Source of the DNA: DAOUMU01 sp034409055
Lineage (GTDB): Bacteria > Chloroflexota > Anaerolineae > 4572-78 > J111
Direction: 5' to 3'
DNA length: 13,864 nucleotides
Assembly: GCA_034409055.1 (NCBI GenBank)
Contig: DAOUMU010000420.1
Coordinates: 1 to 13,864 of the forward strand
Part shown: positions 1 to 6,914 of the stretch, piece by piece
Layout: each line of letters starts with the position of its first letter
Position numbering within the stretch: position 1 is the stretch's first letter
Notes under the pieces: generated by a model
Told to the model about the DNA's origin: nothing
What the model saw: the letters and a program-made list of their open reading frames with translations, nothing else
The model's database searches: none
Translations under genes and position numbers: made by a program

Positions 1-141
1 TGAGAATGGACGCTTTACCGGCTCCAGAAAGTCCGCTACCACCGTTTTTTGCCCAGATATAATGACTTGTGGCCGCAATGACGGGTTTTATGCCGCTACA
101 AAGCGACTTCTCCGACAGCCTGCTAGGATTAGGATTACCCC
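1..141. other. Left-edge leader upstream of the hybrid kinase
   Basis: No gene is confidently assigned here. A perfect -10 hexamer (TATAAT, 58-63) lies on the plus strand, but no good -35 hexamer sits 16-18 bases upstream, so a promoter for the kinase is only possible. One plus-strand frame stays open from base 2 to a TGA at 143-145, which overlaps the kinase ATG as ATGA. It could be the end of an upstream coupled gene, but I do not recognise the peptide and an open stretch of this length can occur by chance. The ribosome binding site before the kinase is weak (AGGATT at 131-136). Confidence 0.3.
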
Positions 142-2745
142 ATGAAGGATACGGATAAGACAAAAGAACAACTGATCAGTGAATTGGCAGCAATGCGCCA
201 GCGAATTGCTGAATTGGAAACATTAGAAACCGGGCGCAGGCAGACAGAGCAGGCGCTGGCGTATGAACGTAACCTGTTACGCACCCTGATAGACAACCTG
301 CCGGATTATATCTATATCAAAGATATCGAAAGCCGGTTTGTTATCTGTAATATTGCCACAGCCCATTCTATGGGGATGACAAAGCCGGAAGATTTGGCTG
401 GCAAAACAGACTTTGATTTTCATCCGCCAGAAATGGCCGCGCAATATTACGCCGACGAACGAGAAATTATTCGGACAGGTCAACCACTGATCAACCACGA
501 AGAACCGGCCCTGGACCCCACCGGCAATGTGCGTTGGTATTCAGCCATCAAAGTACCTTTGCGAGACAACCAGGGTAAGATCATCGGGCTGGTGGGGATC
601 AGCCGTGACATTACCGAACGTAAGCAGGCTGAGGAGAAGGTAAAAAAATATCAGGATCATCTGGAAGAGTTAGTGGCCGAGCGGACCGCTAAACTTAGAA
701 CCGCCAATGAACAGCTTCAACAGGAAATCATAGAGCGTAAGCGCACGGAGAAGGCGTTGGCTCGCCGGGCCCGGGAGATGGCGGTATTGTATAAGACCTC
801 GTTGGAGATCAATGCCCAACCTGATCTCTCGACCTTGCTTCAGGCCATTGTGCGCCGGGCAACTGAGTTGCTGGGGACCAGCATGGGAGGACTCTTCCTG
901 GTCAAACCCGATGGTGAAACCTTGGAACTGGTGGTTGACCATAATCAACCGAACGATCACCTCGGTACCACGCTCTGTATGGGGGAGGGACTGTCAGGCC
1001 GCATTACTCAAACGGGGAAACCGATGAAGATTGCTGATTACCGTCACTGGGAAGGACAGGTGCCTATCTTGGCTGATCCCATTGGCCGGATATTGGGGGT
1101 GCCTCTTAAGCAGGGGGATCGAGTCATTGGTGTGCTCGACGTCTTTGATCAAAAAACAGGAACGTTTGACGAGGAAGAAACCAAGCTGTTGGAGTTATTT
1201 GCTACTCAGGCCGTTATCGCTGTTGAGAATGCGCGGCTGCTTGATGAGACTCGGATACAGGCCCGGCAAGTGCAGCAGATTCTGGACACGGTCCAGGAAG
1301 GAATTTTGTTGTTAGACACCGAGCACCGGGTTAAGCTGGCTAACCCGGCGGCACAGACATACCTGACCGCCCTGGCCGGGGTGAAGGTGGGAGAGGTTCT
1401 AACCCGCCTGGGAGAACAAGCTTTGGCCGAACTGTTAGCCTCGTCCGATCAAGGCCCCTGGCAGAAGGTGGTTTTTACTGGTCTGCCTCGGCGCGTGTTT
1501 GAGGTAGCCATCCGGTCCATAGTTGCAGAGTTGGAAGCCAAGGGATGGGTCATCGTGCTGCGCGATGTGACTGAGGCCCGCCAGGTCCAGGAACGTATCC
1601 AGCAGCAGGAACGGTTGGCAGCGGTGGGACAACTGGCGGCGGGTATTGCTCACGATTTCAACAATATCCTGACCAGTATCATTGGCTACGCTGAGTTGGT
1701 TCGTATCGCCCCCAATATCCCTGATTCGGCCAGGCTGGATCTGAAACGGATCGTGCAACAGAGTCAGCGGGCGGCTCACCTCATCCGCCAGATTCTGGAC
1801 TTTAGCCGCCAGTCCATCATCGAAAAGCGGCCAATGGACATGGTGTCCTTTCTCACAGAAACCCTCAAACTGTTGGAACGCACCATCCCGGAAGATATCC
1901 GTATTGGTCTGGAAATCGAGCCGGGTGAATATATGCTCAAAGCAGATCCCACTCAGATACAGCAGGCACTGGCCAACTTGGCGGTCAATGCTCGAGATGC
2001 AATGCTGACAGGGGGAGCGTTGCAGTTTCGGTTATCCTCCCTCGACCTCACTGCTGGCGAACGACCGCCATGCCCGGAGATGCTGCCGGGCAATTGGCTG
2101 GCCCTGTCTGTCTCGGATACGGGCACCGGTATCCCGCCTGATGTATTACCCCATATTTATGAACCGTTCTTCACCCAGAAAGCAGTGGGTGAAGGGGTCG
2201 GATTGGGTCTGGCTCAGGTGTATGGCATTGTCAAACAGCACGAAGGCCACATTAACGTAGAAAGTCAGGTGGGGCAAGGAACTACTTTTACCCTCTATTT
2301 TCCTGTGTTGCCTCTCTCGCACAATGCCTCTGCTCAAACAGCCTCGGTAGAGGTGCCCCGTGGGCATGGCGAGATGATTTTGCTCGTCGAGGACGATACA
2401 GTCATGCTGGAAGTCACCCAATCTATGCTAGAGCACCTGGGCTATCAGGTGTTGATAGCCACCAATGGCCGAGAAGCATTGGCGGTGTGTGATCAGTACC
2501 GGGACGAAATTGCCCTGGTATTGACGGACGTGACTATGCCAGAATTGGATGGTGTGGCCTTATCTCAAGCCTTGCGTGAGCGGAATTTAGCGATCAAAGT
2601 AGTGGTCCTGACCGGCTACCCTCTAGAAGCAGAGGCCAAAGATTTATTAGCACAGGGGATTGTGGACTGGTTGCAGAAGCCCTTGAGCCTCGACCAACTG
2701 GCGCAGACTGTCAGCCGATCTTTGAAATTGGAGCCTGTTTCTTAA
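142..2745 (+). CDS. PAS-GAF-PAS hybrid sensor histidine kinase with C-terminal receiver domain
   Basis: A cytoplasmic two-component sensor that would autophosphorylate on histidine and pass phosphate to its own receiver domain. The order is: N-terminal coiled coil (about 1-45), PAS (about 48-160), coiled-coil linker (160-215), GAF (about 228-365), second PAS (about 375-480), HisKA, HATPase and REC. The phospho-acceptor is His504 in an AHDFNN motif. The ATP-binding lobe shows the N box (Asn616 in VNARDAM), G1 (D659-T-G-T-G) and G2 (G685-V-G-L-G-L). The receiver has the acidic cluster E750-D751-D752 and phospho-acceptor Asp796 in LTDVTMPELDG. No membrane segment is visible, so the signal is probably cytosolic: PAS and GAF domains often bind small ligands, haem or flavin, but nothing here names the ligand. 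There is no separate response regulator in the window; the next gene is a DUF5996 protein 30 bases on and probably co-transcribed. All kinase signature residues look intact. Confidence 0.93.
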   Translation: MKDTDKTKEQLISELAAMRQRIAELETLETGRRQTEQALAYERNLLRTLIDNLPDYIYIKDIESRFVICNIATAHSMGMTKPEDLAGKTDFDFHPPEMAAQYYADEREIIRTGQPLINHEEPALDPTGNVRWYSAIKVPLRDNQGKIIGLVGISRDITERKQAEEKVKKYQDHLEELVAERTAKLRTANEQLQQEIIERKRTEKALARRAREMAVLYKTSLEINAQPDLSTLLQAIVRRATELLGTSMGGLFLVKPDGETLELVVDHNQPNDHLGTTLCMGEGLSGRITQTGKPMKIADYRHWEGQVPILADPIGRILGVPLKQGDRVIGVLDVFDQKTGTFDEEETKLLELFATQAVIAVENARLLDETRIQARQVQQILDTVQEGILLLDTEHRVKLANPAAQTYLTALAGVKVGEVLTRLGEQALAELLASSDQGPWQKVVFTGLPRRVFEVAIRSIVAELEAKGWVIVLRDVTEARQVQERIQQQERLAAVGQLAAGIAHDFNNILTSIIGYAELVRIAPNIPDSARLDLKRIVQQSQRAAHLIRQILDFSRQSIIEKRPMDMVSFLTETLKLLERTIPEDIRIGLEIEPGEYMLKADPTQIQQALANLAVNARDAMLTGGALQFRLSSLDLTAGERPPCPEMLPGNWLALSVSDTGTGIPPDVLPHIYEPFFTQKAVGEGVGLGLAQVYGIVKQHEGHINVESQVGQGTTFTLYFPVLPLSHNASAQTASVEVPRGHGEMILLVEDDTVMLEVTQSMLEHLGYQVLIATNGREALAVCDQYRDEIALVLTDVTMPELDGVALSQALRERNLAIKVVVLTGYPLEAEAKDLLAQGIVDWLQKPLSLDQLAQTVSRSLKLEPVS

Positions 2746-2762
2746 GAGCAATATATATTTTT

Positions 2763-2767
2763 GGAGG
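2763..2767 (+). promoter_or_regulatory. Ribosome binding site of the DUF5996 gene
   Basis: GGAGG lies 8 bases before the ATG at 2776. It fixes the start there rather than at the in-frame TTG at 2761, which lies upstream of this site. Confidence 0.8.
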
Positions 2768-2775
2768 TCAAATTT

Positions 2776-3615
2776 ATGTCACAGGCAGTTTTTTCAGCGA
2801 TGCCTTTAGCCGATTGGCAACCAACGCGCGACACGATTCATATTTATGCCCAGGTGCTGGGTAAAATCCGCCGGGCGCTGACCCCGCCGCAAAAACATTG
2901 GTGGCATGTTAGCCTGCGGGTGGGAGATAGCGGCTTAACCACAACAGCCGTTCCCATTCCAGAGGCCGGCCAGGCTACTTTTGAGATGTGGCTGGATTTC
3001 CAGGTACATAAGGTGATCATCACCACCACCCGTAGGGAGCAGTGGGAGCGACCGTTAAACGGTCAATCAGCCCAGGAATTTTGCCAGACCGTCTTGGCAG
3101 CCCTGGACGAGATGGGGATTCAGCCCGACATCGACCGTAGCCTGTTTACAGACACCACCCCTGGTGTTTATGACACCTCAGTGGTGGAGACCTATTGGAC
3201 AACAGCGCGCAAGATTGATGCTATTTTTAAAGAATTTAAAGCCGAGTTGCCCGGCGAAACCAGCCCGGTTCAACTCTGGCCTCACCATTTTGACCTTTCT
3301 CTGGTCTGGTTCTCCGGCCGGAAAGTGCCGGGAGTAGACCCGGCTGACGAGGGATATGCCGACGAGCAGCTCAACTTCGGCTTCTCAACCGGTGATGAAG
3401 GCCTACCCAATCCTTATTTCTACAGTAGTGCTTATCCCTGGCCTGAGCAGTTGGTAGAGGAACCGTTGCCGGACGGTGTCTCCTGGCATACGGAGGGGTG
3501 GCAAGGCGCGCTGATGATGTATGAGACGTTGGTTGAAGCCGAGGATTCAGAAGCCAAACTGAAACAATATTTACGGGCTGTTTACGAGGTAGGGGCGAAG
3601 TTTATGAAAGATTAG
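2776..3615 (+). CDS. DUF5996 family protein
   Basis: A 279-residue soluble protein of the DUF5996 family, whose function is unknown to me. Recognition rests on family-typical segments recalled from memory: the N-terminal PLADWQPTRDTIHIYAQVLG, then KIRRALTPPQKHWWHVSLRV, a mid-protein FKEFKAELPGETSPVQLWPH, and a late YFYSSAYPWPEQ. Length is close to what I expect for the family. It is rich in Trp, His and aromatic residues, with no signal peptide or membrane helix. The start at 2776 is chosen because a strong GGAGG precedes it. The gene follows the hybrid kinase on the same strand after 30 bases, so co-transcription is likely; whether it works in the same pathway is not shown by the sequence. 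It ends 3 bases before the end of the convergent toxin gene. Confidence 0.8.
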   Translation: MSQAVFSAMPLADWQPTRDTIHIYAQVLGKIRRALTPPQKHWWHVSLRVGDSGLTTTAVPIPEAGQATFEMWLDFQVHKVIITTTRREQWERPLNGQSAQEFCQTVLAALDEMGIQPDIDRSLFTDTTPGVYDTSVVETYWTTARKIDAIFKEFKAELPGETSPVQLWPHHFDLSLVWFSGRKVPGVDPADEGYADEQLNFGFSTGDEGLPNPYFYSSAYPWPEQLVEEPLPDGVSWHTEGWQGALMMYETLVEAEDSEAKLKQYLRAVYEVGAKFMKD

Positions 3616-3618
3616 GAA

Positions 3619-3632
3619 TCAGGGTACCCTGA
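3619..3632. repeat. 14-bp perfect palindrome at a convergent gene junction
   Basis: TCAGGGTACCCTGA reads the same on both strands and contains the toxin gene's stop codon on the minus strand. It begins 3 bases after the plus-strand DUF5996 stop. It has no loop and no T-tract on either side, so it is not a standard intrinsic terminator; it is the only symmetrical element seen where the two transcripts converge. Confidence 0.4.
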
Positions 3633-4023
3633 CCAACCCCATTTGGGTAAAGTGGTGGTCAAAACTAAAAGCCTGCTGAATGTCGCGCTGCCGGGCCAGA
3701 GCCAGGCAGGCGCAATCGGTATAGCTCCACTCTTTGTCGGTATAGTGGCTAAAGATACGCCAGACCTCCTGTTCTTCAGCCGCCGAGAAGATCACCATCT
3801 CCACAAAGCGACTGTTACGGAGACGGATGCCCAATTGCAGGGCAATCTTCATCCCTAGCCGGGCCTTGACCGTGGTCATGGTTTCGTCGAAAACATGGTT
3901 TGATACCAACAGGCTGCCGACGGCCGCGTGGGCCTTGAGAAAGGTGGCCGCTTGCGCATGATGGGGATCTTTACGATCTACCAGGGCATATAAGCCACTG
4001 GTATCAGCTATCACTGGGGTCAT
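3619..4023 (-). CDS. vapC: PIN-domain toxin, VapC-type ribonuclease
   Basis: A 134-residue PIN-domain protein, the usual length for VapC toxins, which are metal-dependent endoribonucleases that cut tRNA, rRNA or mRNA and slow growth. The acidic residues expected for the metal site are all present: Asp7 (IADTSGLYAL), Glu47 (FDET), Asp103 (YTDCACLAL) and Asp122 (FSFDHHF). Its ATG at 4023 lies inside the antitoxin gene, overlapping it by 20 bases, with a GGTGG-type ribosome binding site just ahead. This gives the normal antitoxin-first order and translational coupling. The target RNA cannot be read from the sequence. The active site looks intact, so the toxin is probably functional and dependent on its partner for neutralisation. 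Confidence 0.9.
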   Translation of the reverse strand: MTPVIADTSGLYALVDRKDPHHAQAATFLKAHAAVGSLLVSNHVFDETMTTVKARLGMKIALQLGIRLRNSRFVEMVIFSAAEEQEVWRIFSHYTDKEWSYTDCACLALARQRDIQQAFSFDHHFTQMGLVRVP

Positions 4024-4294
4024 CTTCGGCCACCTTTAACATAGGACGATTGTGCCAATCGGGACGGTAGAGAAACTGGTCCAGATTTTCGCTGGTGATG
4101 CCGTCGTCGGGCCCTTCGGCCAGGCCGATGATACCCCATAGCGGGTCATCTTCCCACCCCTGTGCCTGGCGACGCTCGATGGCCTCGGTCAGAAGCTGCC
4201 GCAGTAAAGCGGACATGCTGATGGATTGATGCTCAGCTTCTTCGGTGAGCCATTGATGTTGCCATTCTTCTAGGATTACTTGTACCCGTTTCAT
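4004..4294 (-). CDS. vapB: Ribbon-helix-helix antitoxin, VapB-type
   Basis: A 96-residue antitoxin preceding and overlapping the PIN toxin. Residues 1-42 fit a ribbon-helix-helix DNA-binding domain: a short N-terminal strand (KRVQVIL), a first helix (EWQHQWLTEEAEHQ), then the SMSALLRQLLTEAI helix with the typical S-x-S turn. The acidic and aromatic C-terminal half (PLWGIIGLAEG, LDQFLYRPDW) is the expected toxin-wrapping tail. The reading frame is open 15 codons further upstream, but I place the start at 4294 because GAGGT lies 8 bases before it and because the upstream segment contains the promoter. Autoregulation by the protein or the complex is expected; a candidate operator overlaps the -10 hexamer. 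The family could also be named CopG-like. Confidence 0.85.
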   Translation of the reverse strand: MKRVQVILEEWQHQWLTEEAEHQSISMSALLRQLLTEAIERRQAQGWEDDPLWGIIGLAEGPDDGITSENLDQFLYRPDWHNRPMLKVAEDDPSDS

Positions 4295-4302
4295 TGGAGA
4301 GT

Positions 4303-4307
4303 ACCTC
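4303..4307 (-). promoter_or_regulatory. Ribosome binding site of the antitoxin gene
   Basis: GAGGT on the minus strand, 8 bases before the ATG at 4294. It decides the antitoxin start over the in-frame upstream ATG near 4339. Confidence 0.7.
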
Positions 4308-4330
4308 TTGTTTAGCTTGATTACACATAC

Positions 4331-4344
4331 ATTATACATATAAT
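4331..4344. promoter_or_regulatory. Candidate antitoxin operator over the -10 hexamer
   Basis: ATTATA-CA-TATAAT is an inverted repeat with 6-bp arms and a 2-bp spacer. It covers the -10 hexamer of the toxin-antitoxin promoter, which is where a ribbon-helix-helix antitoxin would repress. The symmetry also produces a second TATAAT on the plus strand (4339-4344), with TTGATT 16 bases upstream (4317-4322). AT-rich promoters can show such symmetry by chance. Confidence 0.45.
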
Positions 4345-4359
4345 TGTTGTGTTTGTCAA
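4331..4359 (-). promoter_or_regulatory. Consensus sigma-70 promoter of the toxin-antitoxin operon
   Basis: TTGACA (minus strand, 4354-4359), a 17-base spacer and TATAAT (4331-4336) match the bacterial housekeeping consensus at all 12 positions. Transcription should start near 4324, about 30 bases before the antitoxin start. The -35 hexamer lies across the stop codon (4356-4358) of the upstream YfhO-like gene. The pair therefore has its own strong promoter, though read-through from the surface-protein block is also possible. Confidence 0.85.
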
Positions 4360-6866
4360 GTCTTTTTAAGGTAAGATCGAGTTTTTGCCCATTGGTATGT
4401 TATCCCCCCTACAACCAATATCGCCGACAGCACTGAAATTCTGAATCCTAGCCAAAATGAGCGTGGCTCATAGCGAAATTCGACCGTATGTTTCCCTGGG
4501 GGAACTTCAACGGCCCGAAACAGATAGTTCGCCCGATAAACATGCGAGCGTTCACCGTCTACATAGGCGTTCCAGCCCGGATAATGGACATCTGATAGAA
4601 ATAGCAGGCCACTCCCCATTGTATTGACATTAATTGTGACTTGGTTATGCTTATACGTTACAATCTCTGCCCTGGTAGGCATTGGGGGTGGGGTCGGAGG
4701 CAATGCCTCAGAGGGCTGTTCTTCTAGAATAATCACATTCGCCGGGTCAAATGAAGGATCGGCTAAACGCTCCAGAATGGTCGCATCGTTGGGTAAGACT
4801 TCCACCTGATGTACGACAAAGGTTCGAGGTAAGGCCAGCAAGTTTTGAAAAATTTTTTGGCTCTGCCCCTCAAAACGCAAAACCAGGTCAGGCTGGCCTT
4901 CAAGTTCCCATTCGGTGATCACGTACTTTGTATTGGCAATGCCCAACATCTGCAGGCCGCCTGTCCGCCCGACAGCCCGCTTCATATAGGCTGTGTGTCG
5001 TCTAAGGGGCAGGGTTAATCCTCCTTCGATCGACTCGATGCCGTATAGGGAGGGGATGTTAAAATGCAAGGTCGAAAGGACATAATCCACGTTGTGGGGG
5101 TGGGGCACCCAGGTAATGGTCGGAAAAACACGGTAAGGCTCAGATGTTTCGACCTGCTTTAGAAATTGGACCGTGTCCGGCTCCTTTAAGAAATAAGAGG
5201 CATCTGTGGTTGGATTAAGCCGGAGACCGCCATAGGTCAGCATATCAAACAGAACAATTAATGCTGCCAGCCCCCCAAACATCCCTCTGTTGATCCAGTT
5301 TTGCCAACGCGCGAAGACCAGGCTCAAGCCCAGCGACAACACCAGTAAAAAAAGGCCCAACGATTGTTGCATGTCCGCATAGGCCAGCCGGACTCGCTGC
5401 CGGAAGGCTTCCTCTTCTCGTTGCCTTTCGACCTCAACACTATTACTCGGCACCCGCTCGAAGATATAGTAATTGCGTTCCTCTGGCTTGCGTTCCATCA
5501 GAAAATAATAGCCAATCTGAATTTTGGGGTTGGCAAAAATACACCGAGGACGCCAGCCGCAGAAGAAGCAATTCTCTGTCTGACAGGCGTTTGCGTTTTC
5601 AGCCGTATCCCCCAGCACCATACCACCACTCATCAGCAACAGGCCGATAAAAGCGAACAAAACCACCATGCCAACCCGCCGGGCCGGTTTCTCAAGGCTC
5701 GTTTTAACCTGTTCCTTCTTGTTTATGAGGATCTGGGCTCCGTAAGCGGCCGATATGGCCAGACAGAACGTCACCAGAAAGAGCCATCGCGCCGGCACGC
5801 GGAAATAGTTAAACACCGGCACGTATTGTAAAGGGACGTAAAGCGGGGTAAACTTGCCAAAGCTGAGCAGGAGGCAAATGAACAGGAGGGTGGTAAAGAA
5901 CCAAACCCGCCAATCTTTCGGCTTCAGCCAGGCCCAGGGCGTTAAAATCAGGGGCAGGATACCGGCGTAAGCATGCATACCGGTATAGTTACCGTTGCCT
6001 GCATAATTCTCAAACGAGCCCCAAAAGTGAGGCACTAGAAACTTGAGCAGGTAGAGCGGGGGATAAGACAAAATCGTGATCATATCGTAAGTGATCCCCC
6101 CCGAACGGTCAGATTGTTCAATCAACTCAAACGTATAAAATAGTTGGTAGGCGGATAATCCCGCGCTGACTACAAAGATCACCAACAACATCCCCAGCGG
6201 GAGCAAAGAGCGGATACTTCTCCTCGTCCGAAAATCTATGCCCACAGCAAACAGAGCGTATAAGGCCAGAATCCCGGCCGTGTACAGCACGATCTGTGGG
6301 TGCGATTTTGAGATCTGGACCGCCATAACCAGGCCAGCGCCAACGGCATAAATTATCTTCGATTCATCGAGGGCGCGAATGTATAAAAGGAGGATCAACG
6401 GCATCCAGACGAGGGTTGACACGAGGGTGAAGTTGGTCAACTGAGCAATCATCGAGCCGCTAAAGGTGAATGTCAATCCCGCAATCAGGGATGGCATTGG
6501 CCCCAGGTGCAGACCACGCCGGGCCAGGAGGTAGGTAAAAACGCCCGCCAGCATATAGTGAATGACAATATACCAGGTATGGGTGGTGGTGATTGGCAGG
6601 GGCAAGAGCAGAATGAGGTTCAGCAGGTATAACGGGGCAGCCTCGATTTGTCCGGCCAGGGGAAAACCTCCGGCCAGGTATGGATTCCAAAGGGGCAGTT
6701 CACCCTGAAGGGTCGTCCGGGTGTTGAAAGCATTGAGCGGCACGTAATCAATGGAGATGTCATGAAAGTAAAATGTCTGTCCAAGGAAAACGACAGGCGC
6801 AAAGTAGAAGAGAGGCATCAAACACAGGGTTAAAATGGCCAGCCAGTCGATCCGGCTCCATTTCAT
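4356..6866 (-). CDS. YfhO-family membrane protein, probable GT-C type glycosyltransferase
   Basis: An 836-residue polytopic membrane protein resembling the YfhO family, in which characterised members help glycosylate cell-envelope polymers from lipid-linked sugars. It starts with a membrane helix (about 8-28) followed by an extracytoplasmic loop with two aspartates, Asp36 and Asp40 (FHDISIDYVP). A conserved LPLWNPYLAGGFPLAG stretch follows (Trp60, Asn61, Pro62), and then many hydrophobic helices. These features suit the GT-C fold, where first-loop acidic residues act in catalysis. A large extracytoplasmic region leads to a beta-rich segment near the C-terminus (LSDVHYPGWNAYVDGE) and a final helix. 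One loop holds four cysteines, 428, 433, 436 and 442. A GGAG sits 7 bases before the ATG at 6866. It lies 48 bases after the metalloprotease gene, so the two are probably one transcript. Donor and acceptor are unknown. Confidence 0.85.
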   Translation of the reverse strand: MKWSRIDWLAILTLCLMPLFYFAPVVFLGQTFYFHDISIDYVPLNAFNTRTTLQGELPLWNPYLAGGFPLAGQIEAAPLYLLNLILLLPLPITTTHTWYIVIHYMLAGVFTYLLARRGLHLGPMPSLIAGLTFTFSGSMIAQLTNFTLVSTLVWMPLILLLYIRALDESKIIYAVGAGLVMAVQISKSHPQIVLYTAGILALYALFAVGIDFRTRRSIRSLLPLGMLLVIFVVSAGLSAYQLFYTFELIEQSDRSGGITYDMITILSYPPLYLLKFLVPHFWGSFENYAGNGNYTGMHAYAGILPLILTPWAWLKPKDWRVWFFTTLLFICLLLSFGKFTPLYVPLQYVPVFNYFRVPARWLFLVTFCLAISAAYGAQILINKKEQVKTSLEKPARRVGMVVLFAFIGLLLMSGGMVLGDTAENANACQTENCFFCGWRPRCIFANPKIQIGYYFLMERKPEERNYYIFERVPSNSVEVERQREEEAFRQRVRLAYADMQQSLGLFLLVLSLGLSLVFARWQNWINRGMFGGLAALIVLFDMLTYGGLRLNPTTDASYFLKEPDTVQFLKQVETSEPYRVFPTITWVPHPHNVDYVLSTLHFNIPSLYGIESIEGGLTLPLRRHTAYMKRAVGRTGGLQMLGIANTKYVITEWELEGQPDLVLRFEGQSQKIFQNLLALPRTFVVHQVEVLPNDATILERLADPSFDPANVIILEEQPSEALPPTPPPMPTRAEIVTYKHNQVTINVNTMGSGLLFLSDVHYPGWNAYVDGERSHVYRANYLFRAVEVPPGKHTVEFRYEPRSFWLGFRISVLSAILVVGGITYQWAKTRSYLKKT

Positions 6867-6914
6867 GGATTATCTCCAGGAATGGTAATAATTGTGAGGT
6901 TGAAAAGCAGGTCT

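Noticed and set aside
2..145. Open plus-strand frame ending in ATGA overlap with the kinase
   Set aside because: Only 47 codons, no recognised peptide and cut by the window edge; an open frame of this length by chance is not rare.
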